From CAYWJT01 sp964458655 (GTDB lineage Bacteria; Acidobacteriota; Aminicenantia; Aminicenantales; Saccharicenantaceae), in assembly GCA_964458655.1 (NCBI GenBank), contig CAYWJT010000052.1, forward strand, positions 1 to 19,297: 19,297 bases of DNA, read 5' to 3'. The position numbers were made by a program, and so were the translations under genes. The notes under the pieces were generated by a model that saw nothing but the letters and a program-made list of their open reading frames with translations, ran no database searches and had not been told where the DNA came from. Positions 1-7,649 of this stretch are shown one piece after another. Numbering within the stretch: the stretch's first letter is position 1; the number at the start of each line of letters is the position of its first letter.

Positions 1-61
1 CCGAGAAGGCGCCCGGACCCGGAGCAGGGAGCCGAGCCATCCCCGTCTTGCCCCCCTTTTG

Positions 62-90
62 TTTACTCCACCCCCCGCCTGTGATATAAA
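62..90 (+). promoter_or_regulatory. Putative sigma70-type promoter for the site-2 protease gene
   Basis: TTTACT at 62-67 and TATAAA at 85-90 are separated by 17 nt, matching the -35/-10 consensus at 4/6 and 5/6. Transcription would begin near 97, which leaves only a very short leader before the ATG at 106. The rest of 1-93 shows no supported gene: frames are open or end near the promoter, but nothing in them is recognisable. Confidence 0.5.
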
Positions 91-105
91 GGATTGTCGA
101 GAAAC

Positions 106-786
106 ATGGACCTTCTGTCGATCATCATAAGCCTGTTCGTGCTACTGTTCGCGATCACCGTGCACGAAGCCGCCCACGCCTGGGCCGCCTGGAAAATGGG
201 CGACCCGACCGCCTACGCGCTCGGCCGGGTGACGCTCAACCCGGCGGCGCACATCGACCCGTTCGGGACGGTCGTCCTGCCCCTCCTGCTCGTGCTCATC
301 CACGCCCCGGCCTTCGGCTGGGCCAAGCCCGTGCCCGTCAACCCGATGAACCTCCGCAACCCGCGCCGGGACGGCATGTGGATCTCGCTCGCCGGGCCGG
401 CTTCCAACCTGACCGTGGCCGCGGTCTCGCTGCTCGCCCTCATGTTGCTCAAGGTCGTCTACCCGGCCGTGACTGTCTTCCTGCGCTCATTCCTCATCGC
501 CCGGCAGCCTTTCCCCAAAGGCTTCTACCCGCTGGAGGGGCTGGCCCTGATCCTCTTTTTCGGCATCCTCATCAACACCTACCTGGCCGTCTTCAACCTC
601 ATACCCGTGCCTCCCCTCGACGGCAGCGGCATTTTGGCCGGGCTCCTTTCCGAGAGGTCCGCGGCCGCCTTCGACCGCATCCGCCCTTTCGGCTTCTTCA
701 TCGTCGTCATCCTCGTTTCCATAGGCGTGCTCGACATCATCATCAGGCCCATCCAGGTCCTCATCCTGACGCTGGTCTTCTTCTGA
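106..786 (+). CDS. Site-2 protease family (M50-type) membrane metallopeptidase
   Basis: This is a multi-span inner-membrane zinc peptidase of the short M50/SREBP site-2 protease group, which cuts transmembrane or membrane-proximal segments of its substrates. From the ATG at 106 the product is 226 residues. HEAAH at residues 20-24 is the HExxH zinc motif inside the first hydrophobic span. The second family motif, NLIPVPPLDG near residues 164-173, supplies the third zinc ligand (Asp172). Hydrophobic spans lie near 1-22, 56-70, 103-120, 145-165 and 196-222. There is no PDZ domain, as is usual for this small subgroup. An in-frame TTG at 94 would add four residues, but it sits upstream of the transcription start predicted from the TATAAA at 85-90, so I prefer ATG 106. 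The scpA gene starts 4 nt after the stop, so the two are probably cotranscribed. The substrate is unknown. Confidence 0.9.
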   Translation: MDLLSIIISLFVLLFAITVHEAAHAWAAWKMGDPTAYALGRVTLNPAAHIDPFGTVVLPLLLVLIHAPAFGWAKPVPVNPMNLRNPRRDGMWISLAGPASNLTVAAVSLLALMLLKVVYPAVTVFLRSFLIARQPFPKGFYPLEGLALILFFGILINTYLAVFNLIPVPPLDGSGILAGLLSERSAAAFDRIRPFGFFIVVILVSIGVLDIIIRPIQVLILTLVFF

Positions 787-790
787 TAAC

Positions 791-1597
791 ATGTCCGAAC
801 TCCTCAAGACCCCGGAAAGCGCCGAAGCCGAGCTCGAGGCGGTGTCCGTCCCCCGCGACGGGGACGGCTACCACGTCAGGCTGGAGATATTCGAAGGCCC
901 GCTCGACCTGCTGCTCTTCCTGATCCGAAAGAAGAAGATAGAGATCCAGGACATCCCGATCGCCTCCATAACCGCCGATTACCTCGAGTACCTGGACAAG
1001 AAGGAGCAGATCAACCTCGACCGGGAGGCGGAATTCCTGTTCATCGCCGCCCTGCTCATCTACATCAAGTCCCAGATGCTCCTCCCGCGCGAGACCGACC
1101 TGGCCGAGTCCGAGGACCCGCGCCGGGCGCTGGTCGACCGTCTGGTCGAGTACCAGAGGATCAAGGCCGCCTGCTCCCTGCTACGCGACTGCGAGGCCGA
1201 GGAGATCGTCACCTGGAAGCGTGATTTCCTGCCGCCGCTCGAGGCCCGGGACGATCTCGACAGCCTGGAGGTCTCGCTCTTCGACCTGGCCGAGACCTTC
1301 TTCCGCGTCATGAAGCGCAACGCCGCCCAGACGGCCAGGGTCATCAAGGGCCGCGACGTCACGGTCGAGGCCAAGATGAAGGAACTCCTGGCCCTGCTCC
1401 GGGAGCGGCAGGCCATCGACTTCCTGGAGTATTTCGAGTCCCAGACTTCGCTCGAGGAAGCCCTCATCTCCTTCTTCTGCGTGCTGGAAATGGTCAAGTC
1501 CCGGCTGGTCCTGGCCCGCCAGGACGAACTGTTCCACACCATTCGAATCTGGCTGCGCAAGGAGGCGCACGGTTCAGGCCGCCATGAGCACGAATGA
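791..1597 (+). CDS. scpA: Segregation and condensation protein A (ScpA)
   Basis: ScpA is the kleisin subunit of the bacterial SMC complex. It bridges the SMC heads and, with ScpB, drives chromosome compaction and segregation in the cytoplasm. The N-terminal kleisin signature is clear around residues 28-55: FEGPLDLLLFLIRKKKIEI, followed by the IPIASIT segment. The middle is charged and helical, and the C-terminal winged-helix part contains the FLEYFESQTS and ISFFCVLEMVK stretches near residues 213-237. At 268 residues it is normal for the family. The ATG lies 4 nt after the upstream stop with no clear ribosome binding site, suggesting translational coupling. Its last 14 nt overlap scpB. No smc gene is in the window. 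Confidence 0.95.
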   Translation: MSELLKTPESAEAELEAVSVPRDGDGYHVRLEIFEGPLDLLLFLIRKKKIEIQDIPIASITADYLEYLDKKEQINLDREAEFLFIAALLIYIKSQMLLPRETDLAESEDPRRALVDRLVEYQRIKAACSLLRDCEAEEIVTWKRDFLPPLEARDDLDSLEVSLFDLAETFFRVMKRNAAQTARVIKGRDVTVEAKMKELLALLRERQAIDFLEYFESQTSLEEALISFFCVLEMVKSRLVLARQDELFHTIRIWLRKEAHGSGRHEHE

Positions 1598-2138
1598 AAC
1601 CCTCAAGAGCCTCATCGAATCCCTGATCTTCGTTTCCCAGGAGCCCGTCAGCGTCGAGAAGCTGGCCGAAGTCCTCGACGGCACTCCGGTCGAAGAGATC
1701 CGGGCCGCCCTCGACGAGCTCATCGCCCGCTTCAAGTCGCCGGAGCACGGCATCCAGGTCGCGGCCGCGGCCGGCGGCTACATCTTCAAGACCAAGCCGG
1801 AACACGACGCCTGGGTCCGCCGGCTGCTGCGCATCGACCGCAAGAACAAGCTCTCCTCGGCCTCGCTCGAGACCCTGTCCATAATCGCCTACCACCAGCC
1901 TATCACCCAGTCCGAGATCTCGGCCGTCAGGGGAGTCGATTCCACCTATTCGATAAAGAGCCTGCTCGAGAAAAGGCTCATCAAGATCGTCGGCCGCAAG
2001 AAGGCGCCCGGCAACCCGCTCGTCTACCGGACCTCGGACCGCTTCCTGCAGTACTTCGGCCTCAACAGCCTCGACGACCTGCCCAAGGAGGAAGAGATCG
2101 CCAAGCTTCTCGAAGAGGAGACGGCCGCCGAAGGATGA
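1584..2138 (+). CDS. scpB: Segregation and condensation protein B (ScpB)
   Basis: ScpB is the KITE-type dimeric partner that binds the ScpA linker in the SMC-ScpAB condensin. The 184-residue product has the expected two winged-helix domains. The N-terminal part shows LIESLIFVSQEPVSVEKLAE. The conserved central block SLETLSIIAYHQPITQSEIS, followed by RGVD, spans residues ~92-115. The C-terminal GRKKAPGNPLVYRTSDRFL motif, near residues 147-165, is typical. A good AAGGAGG lies at 1559-1565, but it is 18 nt from the ATG at 1584. No in-frame alternative start lies between, so the start depends on coupling to scpA or on an unusually long spacer. The rluB and cmk genes that often follow scpB in other bacteria are absent here. 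Confidence 0.95.
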   Translation: MSTNETLKSLIESLIFVSQEPVSVEKLAEVLDGTPVEEIRAALDELIARFKSPEHGIQVAAAAGGYIFKTKPEHDAWVRRLLRIDRKNKLSSASLETLSIIAYHQPITQSEISAVRGVDSTYSIKSLLEKRLIKIVGRKKAPGNPLVYRTSDRFLQYFGLNSLDDLPKEEEIAKLLEEETAAEG

Positions 2139-2143
2139 CCCGC

Positions 2144-2170
2144 CTAAGTATAGGCCTCGCCTATACTTAG
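2144..2170. repeat. Perfect 12-bp inverted repeat with 3-nt loop
   Basis: CTAAGTATAGGC (2144-2155), loop CTC, then GCCTATACTTAG (2159-2170) forms a flawless 27-nt palindrome between the scpB stop and the -35 box of the ispH promoter. It has no T-run behind it, so it is not a classical intrinsic terminator. Its position 2 nt upstream of the -35 box would suit an operator, or an RNA stem closing the scpB transcript. Confidence 0.75.
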
Positions 2171-2172
2171 AG

Positions 2173-2201
2173 TTGACACGAGACACCCGATAGGATAATA
2201 T
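2173..2201 (+). promoter_or_regulatory. Sigma70-type promoter for ispH-rpsA and downstream genes
   Basis: TTGACA at 2173-2178 is a perfect -35 hexamer. The -10 is either GATAAT at 2194-2199 (15-nt spacer, 5/6 match) or TAATAT at 2196-2201 (17-nt spacer, 4/6). Either places the transcription start near 2206-2209 and gives ispH a leader of about 20 nt. Confidence 0.7.
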
Positions 2202-2229
2202 AAGTCGCTTGTCCCGAGCCTTGAAACAC

Positions 2230-3099
2230 ATGGAAATCGAAGTCGCCTCCAACAGCGGGCTGTGTTACGGGGTCAAGCGGGCCCTGAACCTGGCCCTCAA
2301 GACCAGACGCGCCGTTCCCGGCGAAGTCGTCGTCCTCGGCGACCTCATCCACAACCCTGGCGTCATCGCCCGGCTGAAGGAGCAGGGCATAGGCAGCGCC
2401 GCCACGCTGAGCGATGTGCGCTCGGCCACGGTCATCATCCGCAGCCACGGCATCTCGCCCGAAGTGCGCCGCCGCCTCGACGGCAGGAAGATCTCGGTCG
2501 TGGACGCCACCTGCCCCATCGTCAAGAAGATCCAGAAGCTGGTCGCGGAACTCGCCGGCAAGGGGCTGGAGGTCGTCATCGTCGGCAACCGCGACCACCC
2601 GGAAACGGCCGGCCTGCTGGGCCACAGCCGCGGCCGGGGCCTGGTGGTCGAGACCGTCGCCGAGGCCGCCCGTCTCCCCTTCCGCCGGCGGCGGGCCGTC
2701 CTGGCCCAGTCCACCCAAGACCTGGAGCTGTTCGAGAAGGCGGCGGCCGCCCTGGTCGGCAGCACGAAGGAACTTCAGGTCTACAACACCATCTGCGACT
2801 CGACGCTGACCCGCCAGAGGTCGACGATCGACCTGGCCCGCCGGGTCGACGTCATGTTCGTGGTCGGCGGCCGGACGAGCTCCAACACCGCCAAGCTCTA
2901 TGAAATGTGCCGGCGCGTCCGGCCCCGGACCTATTTCATCGAATCGGCCGCGGACATCAGGCCGGCCATGCTCAAGGGAGCGAAAAAGATAGGAATATCG
3001 GGAGGCGCCTCAACCCCGCCCGAGGCCATAAAGGAAGCTGCCGACGCCATACACGCAAGCTTCAGCCGGAATTCTCACTCAGGGAGCAAGTCATCATGA
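2230..3099 (+). CDS. ispH: 4-hydroxy-3-methylbut-2-enyl diphosphate reductase (IspH/LytB)
   Basis: IspH is the last enzyme of the MEP isoprenoid pathway. It reduces HMBPP to IPP and DMAPP at a [4Fe-4S] cluster in the cytoplasm. The three cluster cysteines are present at residues 12 (GLCYGV), 95 (ATCPIV) and 189 (NTICDST). The substrate-contact motifs HNPG (His41), RSHG (His73), RDHPE (His123, Glu125) and SSNT (near 217-220) are also present. At 289 residues it is full length. I chose the ATG at 2230 because it puts Cys12 exactly where the E. coli enzyme has it. A TTG at 2209 would add seven residues and coincide with the predicted transcription start. The final ATGA is shared with rpsA. Confidence 0.95.
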   Translation: MEIEVASNSGLCYGVKRALNLALKTRRAVPGEVVVLGDLIHNPGVIARLKEQGIGSAATLSDVRSATVIIRSHGISPEVRRRLDGRKISVVDATCPIVKKIQKLVAELAGKGLEVVIVGNRDHPETAGLLGHSRGRGLVVETVAEAARLPFRRRRAVLAQSTQDLELFEKAAAALVGSTKELQVYNTICDSTLTRQRSTIDLARRVDVMFVVGGRTSSNTAKLYEMCRRVRPRTYFIESAADIRPAMLKGAKKIGISGGASTPPEAIKEAADAIHASFSRNSHSGSKSS

Positions 3100-4850
3100 C
3101 AGAACCGACCAAACGCGCCAACGCGGACGACAAGATCTCGTCGGAGGACTACGAAAGCCTGCTGGACCGCTACCAGTTCAGCGCTAAGGAACTCACACCC
3201 GGGAGCGTGCTCAAGGGCAAGGTCATCAAGACGACGCCGACCCACGTCTTCGTGGACATAGGCTTCAAGACCGAGGGAGTCATCCCGGCCGAGGATTTCC
3301 CCGACCCCTCCGTCATGAAGGCGCTGAAACCGGGCATGGAGGTCGAGGCCCTGCTCGAAAAGACGGACCTCAAGGACGGCTATCTCGTCCTCTCCAAGAA
3401 ACACGCCGACGCCGTCCGCGCCCTGGACGCGCTGGACAGGGCCTTCCACGGCAGGACCCCCATCTCCGGCAGGATAACGGAGAAGACCAAGGGCGGCTTC
3501 AACGTCGACGTCGGCCTGCCGGCGTTCCTGCCCGAATCCCACGCCGACACCAGGCAGGTCAAGGACCCGGACGCCCTGGTCGGCCAGACCTTCAAGTTCC
3601 GGGTCATCAAGTTCGACAGGAAGAGCCGGAACGTCGTCCTCTCCCGCAAGCTCCTCCTGCAGGAGGAACGGGAGAAGAAGAAAAGGAAGGTCTTCGGCAG
3701 CATCGCCAAGGACCAGAGGCTCAAAGGCACCGTCAAGTCCCTGACGAGCTTCGGCGCTTTCGTCGACATCGGCGGCGTCGAGGGACTGCTCCACGTCACC
3801 GACATGAGCTGGGGCAAGGTCGGCCATCCCTCCGAGCTGCTCAAGCCCAGCCAGGAGATTGAGGTAGTAGTCCTCGACTTCAACGAGAAGGAAGGCAAGG
3901 TCTCGCTGGGCCTCAAACAGCTCAGCCCCGACCCCTGGGAGAGCGCGGCCCAAAAATACCCGGCCGGGACCAGGGTCAAAGGCAAGGTCTCCAGCCTGGT
4001 CGACTTCGGGGCCTTCGTCGAACTCGAGAAAGGCATCGAGGGCCTGGTCCACGTCTCCGACCTGACCTGGAGCCGCAAGACCGTCCATCCCAAAAAGATG
4101 CTGGCGGTAGGCCAGGAGGTCGAGGTCGTCGTCCTGGACGTCAACACCGAGTCCCGGCGCATGTCGCTCGGCCTCAAGCAGACCTCGCCCCATCCGCTCG
4201 AGGTCTTCAGGCAGAACCACGGCATAGGCACCAGGGTCAAAGGAAAAGTGACGAGCATCACAGACTTCGGCGCTTTCATCGAGGTCGGACCGGGCCTAGA
4301 AGGGCTGGTCCACGTCTCCGACCTGAGCTGGGGCAAGGTCAAGCACCCCTCCGAGATGCTGGCCATGGGCCAGGAGGTCGAAGCCGTGGTCCTGAACGTC
4401 GACGTCGAGAAGCAGAAGATCTCCCTGGGCCTGAAGCAGTTGGAAGGCGACATCTGGGAGGACTTCTGCAACCGGCAGAAGCCCGGCGACATCCTCAAGG
4501 TCAAGGTGGTCCGCATAACGGACTTCGGGGTTTTCGTCGAGATAATGCCCGGGATCGAGGGCGTGGTCTTCGCCTCGGAGCTCGACGAGGAGAAGGTCGA
4601 AAAGCCGTCCGACGTCTTCAAGGTCGGGGACGAGAGGCCGGCCAAGATACTCCGGCTGAACGCCAAGGCCAAGAAGATCTCGCTCAGCTTCCGCCAGGCC
4701 CAGCACGACCTGCAGAAACAGGAGCTGCAGCGGTACATGGGCGGGCAGAGCGACAGGACGACTTTCGGCGACCTGTTCAAAGACCAGCTCCAAAAATTCA
4801 ACGCCCCGAAAAAGGGGGGCGGGAAGGAGAAAGCCAATGATAAAGGCTGA
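3096..4850 (+). CDS. rpsA: 30S ribosomal protein S1, six S1 domains
   Basis: S1 binds mRNA at the 30S platform and helps recruit structured or weak-Shine-Dalgarno messages. The 584-residue product contains six S1/OB-fold RNA-binding repeats at about residues 34-101, 119-184, 205-274, 290-361, 377-447 and 463-533. Repeats 3-5 are near copies with the signature FGAFV or FGAFI, then EGL(L/V)HV and (V/I)SLGLKQ. The first two repeats are diverged, as in the E. coli protein, where they bind the ribosome. The ATG at 3096 has AGGGAG 9 nt upstream (3081-3086) and overlaps the ispH stop as ATGA. The reading frame stays open back to 2907, but that is overlap with ispH in another frame. The basic tail (PKKGGGKEKANDKG) is cut into by the next gene's start. 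Confidence 0.95.
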   Translation: MTEPTKRANADDKISSEDYESLLDRYQFSAKELTPGSVLKGKVIKTTPTHVFVDIGFKTEGVIPAEDFPDPSVMKALKPGMEVEALLEKTDLKDGYLVLSKKHADAVRALDALDRAFHGRTPISGRITEKTKGGFNVDVGLPAFLPESHADTRQVKDPDALVGQTFKFRVIKFDRKSRNVVLSRKLLLQEEREKKKRKVFGSIAKDQRLKGTVKSLTSFGAFVDIGGVEGLLHVTDMSWGKVGHPSELLKPSQEIEVVVLDFNEKEGKVSLGLKQLSPDPWESAAQKYPAGTRVKGKVSSLVDFGAFVELEKGIEGLVHVSDLTWSRKTVHPKKMLAVGQEVEVVVLDVNTESRRMSLGLKQTSPHPLEVFRQNHGIGTRVKGKVTSITDFGAFIEVGPGLEGLVHVSDLSWGKVKHPSEMLAMGQEVEAVVLNVDVEKQKISLGLKQLEGDIWEDFCNRQKPGDILKVKVVRITDFGVFVEIMPGIEGVVFASELDEEKVEKPSDVFKVGDERPAKILRLNAKAKKISLSFRQAQHDLQKQELQRYMGGQSDRTTFGDLFKDQLQKFNAPKKGGGKEKANDKG

Positions 4851-5112
4851 CCTCATCAACAAGCTGGCCCAGGAGTTGAACATCCCCAAGCAGGACGCGG
4901 AGGAAGGCGTCAACATCTTCTTCGAGGCCATCCGCGAGGCCATCCTGAACGGGGAGGAGATCGAGATCCGCGGCTTCGGCACCTTCCGCTTCCGGGAGAG
5001 GCAGCCGCGGGCCGGACGCAACCCCCGCACCGGCGAGCCGGTCAGCGTCCCGCCCAAGAAGGTCCTCTACTTCAAGCCGAGCAAGATCCTCAAGGAACAG
5101 ATCAATAAATGA
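4837..5112 (+). CDS. HU/IHF-family DNA-binding protein
   Basis: This is a small dimeric DNA-bending nucleoid protein. The 91-residue product has the helical N-terminal half (MIKADLINKLAQELN), the RGFGTF motif at 45-50 and the beta-arm motif RNPRTGE at 61-67, whose proline inserts into the minor groove. It ends with the usual FKPSKILKEQIN. AAGGAG at 4824-4829 lies 7 nt before the ATG, which overlaps the end of rpsA by 14 nt. Position directly after rpsA matches the rpsA-ihfB order known in proteobacteria, so an IHF-beta-like role is possible. Sequence alone does not separate HU from IHF here. Confidence 0.93.
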   Translation: MIKADLINKLAQELNIPKQDAEEGVNIFFEAIREAILNGEEIEIRGFGTFRFRERQPRAGRNPRTGEPVSVPPKKVLYFKPSKILKEQINK

Positions 5113-5654
5113 CGCGCTATATCACCGCCCCCTGGAGAGCGGCCTACGTCCGGACGGCTTCGAGCCGCAGGGGCTGCATCTTCTGCCGGGCGCTCAAGTC
5201 CGAAGACGACGCCGGCAACGGCGTTCTGTTCCGCGGACGCTTCAACTTCGTCATGCTCAACCGCTATCCCTACAACCCGGGCCACCTGATGGTCGCGCCC
5301 AACCGCCACCTGGCCGACCTGGCCGGGCTCAGGCCGGAGGAAGCCGGGGAGTTCATGGAGCTCATACAGACCTCCCTCAAGGTCCTCGGCCGGGCCTACA
5401 GGCCCCAGGGCTTCAACATCGGCCTGAATATCGGCCGTAACGCCGGCGCCGGCGTCGTCGGGCATGTCCACGCCCACATCGTCCCGCGCTGGGCCGGCGA
5501 CGCCAATTTCATGCCGCTCTTCTCGCGGACGAGGGTCTTCATCGAGGGCCTGGAAGAGACCTGCGCCAGGCTCCGCCCCCGCTTCGAAAAGGCCGCAGAG
5601 GGCCGTGGACTGCGGAGAGCGGGCCGCGCTTCCGGACGCAAGAACTCGAGGTGA
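5109..5654 (+). CDS. HIT-family nucleotide hydrolase/phosphorylase (Ap4A phosphorylase-like)
   Basis: Histidine-triad proteins hydrolyse or transfer nucleotides from substrates such as Ap4A or AMP-lysine. The catalytic triad is GHVHAHIVPRW, with His119, His121 and His123. A CIFC pair (Cys23, Cys26) and the NPGHLMVAPNRH segment near 56-67 mark the class with a structural zinc site. The GDANFMPL stretch after the triad resembles the Ap4A phosphorylase-like bacterial branch. The 181-residue length fits, and the last ~20 residues are basic and poorly conserved-looking. The gene begins with an ATGA overlap with the HU/IHF gene and ends 3 nt before the next gene. Confidence 0.9.
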   Translation: MTRYITAPWRAAYVRTASSRRGCIFCRALKSEDDAGNGVLFRGRFNFVMLNRYPYNPGHLMVAPNRHLADLAGLRPEEAGEFMELIQTSLKVLGRAYRPQGFNIGLNIGRNAGAGVVGHVHAHIVPRWAGDANFMPLFSRTRVFIEGLEETCARLRPRFEKAAEGRGLRRAGRASGRKNSR

Positions 5655-5657
5655 ACC

Positions 5658-7583
5658 ATGCTTAAATCGATGAGGAAGAACCTGAAGTCGCTCAAGCCCA
5701 TCCTGTGGATCGTCGTCGCCACCTTCATCATAGCCATCTTCGCCATCTGGGGAGGCGCGGGCCGGCTGGGCGAGACCAAGCTGGGCGACACCATCGCCAC
5801 GGTGGGCGGCGAGAAGGTCAGCCGCGACGAATACCTCCAGACGCTCCAGCAGAGGCTGGAAGCCATGAAGAAGCAGTACCCGGGCCTGACGGCGGGCCTC
5901 ATCCAGCAGCTCAACATCCCGCTCGACACCCTGGCCCAGATAGTTCAGAGGCGGCTGCTGGTCCAGGTCGCCCGCGAGATGGGCCTGAGCGCCACGGACC
6001 AGGAAGTCAAGCAGAAGATAATCTCCTTCCCCGTCTTCCAGAGGGACGGCGCCTTCGTCGGCTACGAGGACTATCGGCGCATCCTGGAGTACAATCACAT
6101 CCCTCTGGCCGAGTTCGAGTCCGGCCTGAGGCAGGACATCCTGGTCGAGAAGGCCATCCAGATCATCACGGCCGGCGTCTCGGTCACGGACGAAGAGGCC
6201 TGGGCGAGCTACAGGAAGGAACAGGAATCGGCCAAGCTCGATTACCTGGTCGCCGAGGCGGACAAGACGGAGCCGGCCGGCAAGCCTTCCGAAGAGGAGC
6301 TGCGCGCCCGGCTGGCCGCTGAGCCGGACCGCTACAGGATACCGGAGAAAAGGTCCGGAGACTACGTCTTCATCAAGACCGAGGACCTGAAGAAAGAAGT
6401 CAAGGTCGAGGACGCCGACATCGAAAAATACTACCGCGAGAACCGGGTTCAGTTCGAGGAGCCGGAGAAGGTGCGGGTGAGCCGCATCTGGCTGCCGGCC
6501 GCCGCGGCCGAAAAAGATGCCGTCAGGAAGCAGGCCGGGGACATCCTGGCCCGGCTCAGGGCCGGTCAGGATTTCGCCGCGCTGGCCGGTCAGTTCTCCA
6601 AGGACGACAAGGCCGCCTCGGGCGGCGACTGGGGCTACACCGACTGGATGTCGCTCGACGCCGACGAGCAGAAGGAGATCCGCGGCCTCGAAGCAGGCCA
6701 GCTTTCCGAGCCGGTGGAAACGGCCGAAGGCTTCGCCCTGCTCAAGGTGACCGAAAAAACGCCCGCCGCCGTCAAACCTTTGGACTCGGTCAAGGACCTC
6801 ATCAAGCGCGTCCTCGAAGACGAGAAGGCCCGGGACCTGGTGAGCTCCAGGATCCAGCGGCTCGAGAAAGTCGCCCGCAAGGAAAAGAACCTGGACCTGG
6901 CCGCCCAGAAGGAAGGCTTGAAAGCCTCCTCGACCGGACCGCTCAAGAACGGAGACCCGCTGGCCGACCTCGATTCCACGGGCGCCGTGAGCCAGGCCCT
7001 GTTCGCCTTGAAGCCGAACGAGATCTCGGCTCCCGTCTACACCTACACCGGCGCCGCCCTGCTCCAGCTCCGCGAGGTCGTGCCGGAGAGGCCGGCCGAG
7101 TTCGAAGAGGCCCGGGCCCAGCTCGAGGCCGACCTGCTCAAGGAAAAGAAGATGCAGCTGGCAAGGGAAAAGCTGCTGGCGGTCAAGGCCGACCTCAAGA
7201 CCGACTGGCCCGCGGCCGCCACCAGGAACAAGCTCGAGTTCAAGACCGTGGAAGCCCACAAGCGGGACCAGTATCTCAGCCTGGTCGGCGAGAACCCCGA
7301 AGTGGACGACCTCATCTTCAGCGTGCCGCTCAACCAGCCGAGCGAGCCGGTCAGGGTCGAGACGGGCTACGCCCTGTTCCGGGTGCTCGAGCGCAAGTCG
7401 GCCGACCGGGCCGAGTTCGAGAAGAACAAGGCTCAGGCCCTGGAGTCCCTGCTGGCCCAGAAGAGGAACGCCTTCCTCCAGTCCTACATGACCCACGCCC
7501 GGGCCGAGAAGAAGGTCCAGGTCAACTACGACCTTTTCCTCAAGCTCAACAGCGACATCCTGGCCCGCTACACCGGCGAATGA
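5658..7583 (+). CDS. PpiD/SurA-type membrane-anchored peptidyl-prolyl isomerase
   Basis: This is a periplasm-facing chaperone/foldase that would help exported and outer-membrane proteins fold. The 641-residue protein has a basic N-terminus, one membrane span at about residues 14-32 and a SurA-N-like helical region (about 45-190). A parvulin (PPIC) domain lies at about 271-367 with the core SGGDWGYTDW and the closing SEPVETAEGFALLKV. A second, weaker parvulin-like stretch near 505-595 contains SEPVRVETGYALFRVLE. Size and layout match PpiD rather than soluble SurA. AGGTGA at 5649-5654 precedes the ATG closely; another in-frame ATG is at 5670. The gene follows the HIT gene by 3 nt and probably ends the operon that starts at ispH. 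Confidence 0.9.
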   Translation: MLKSMRKNLKSLKPILWIVVATFIIAIFAIWGGAGRLGETKLGDTIATVGGEKVSRDEYLQTLQQRLEAMKKQYPGLTAGLIQQLNIPLDTLAQIVQRRLLVQVAREMGLSATDQEVKQKIISFPVFQRDGAFVGYEDYRRILEYNHIPLAEFESGLRQDILVEKAIQIITAGVSVTDEEAWASYRKEQESAKLDYLVAEADKTEPAGKPSEEELRARLAAEPDRYRIPEKRSGDYVFIKTEDLKKEVKVEDADIEKYYRENRVQFEEPEKVRVSRIWLPAAAAEKDAVRKQAGDILARLRAGQDFAALAGQFSKDDKAASGGDWGYTDWMSLDADEQKEIRGLEAGQLSEPVETAEGFALLKVTEKTPAAVKPLDSVKDLIKRVLEDEKARDLVSSRIQRLEKVARKEKNLDLAAQKEGLKASSTGPLKNGDPLADLDSTGAVSQALFALKPNEISAPVYTYTGAALLQLREVVPERPAEFEEARAQLEADLLKEKKMQLAREKLLAVKADLKTDWPAAATRNKLEFKTVEAHKRDQYLSLVGENPEVDDLIFSVPLNQPSEPVRVETGYALFRVLERKSADRAEFEKNKAQALESLLAQKRNAFLQSYMTHARAEKKVQVNYDLFLKLNSDILARYTGE

Positions 7584-7636
7584 GCGCCGGCGGGACGGAC
7601 GCGTTTCCGTAGTTCGAATAGATCCAGGCTCGTTTG

Positions 7637-7644
7637 AAAGGAGG
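7637..7644 (+). promoter_or_regulatory. Strong ribosome binding site for the OPT transporter gene
   Basis: AAAGGAGG lies 5 nt before the ATG at 7650 and fixes that start. The rest of the 66-nt gap after the PpiD gene has no convincing promoter or terminator by eye. Confidence 0.8.
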
Positions 7645-7649
7645 AAGCG

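Noticed and set aside
94..105. TTG start adding four residues to the site-2 protease
   Set aside because: It precedes the predicted transcription start (about 97) and the GGA in front of it has no proper spacing.
2907..3095. An N-terminal extension of the S1 protein frame
   Set aside because: It overlaps the end of ispH in another frame and has no S1-like sequence. The ATG at 3096 has its own AGGGAG and the ATGA junction.
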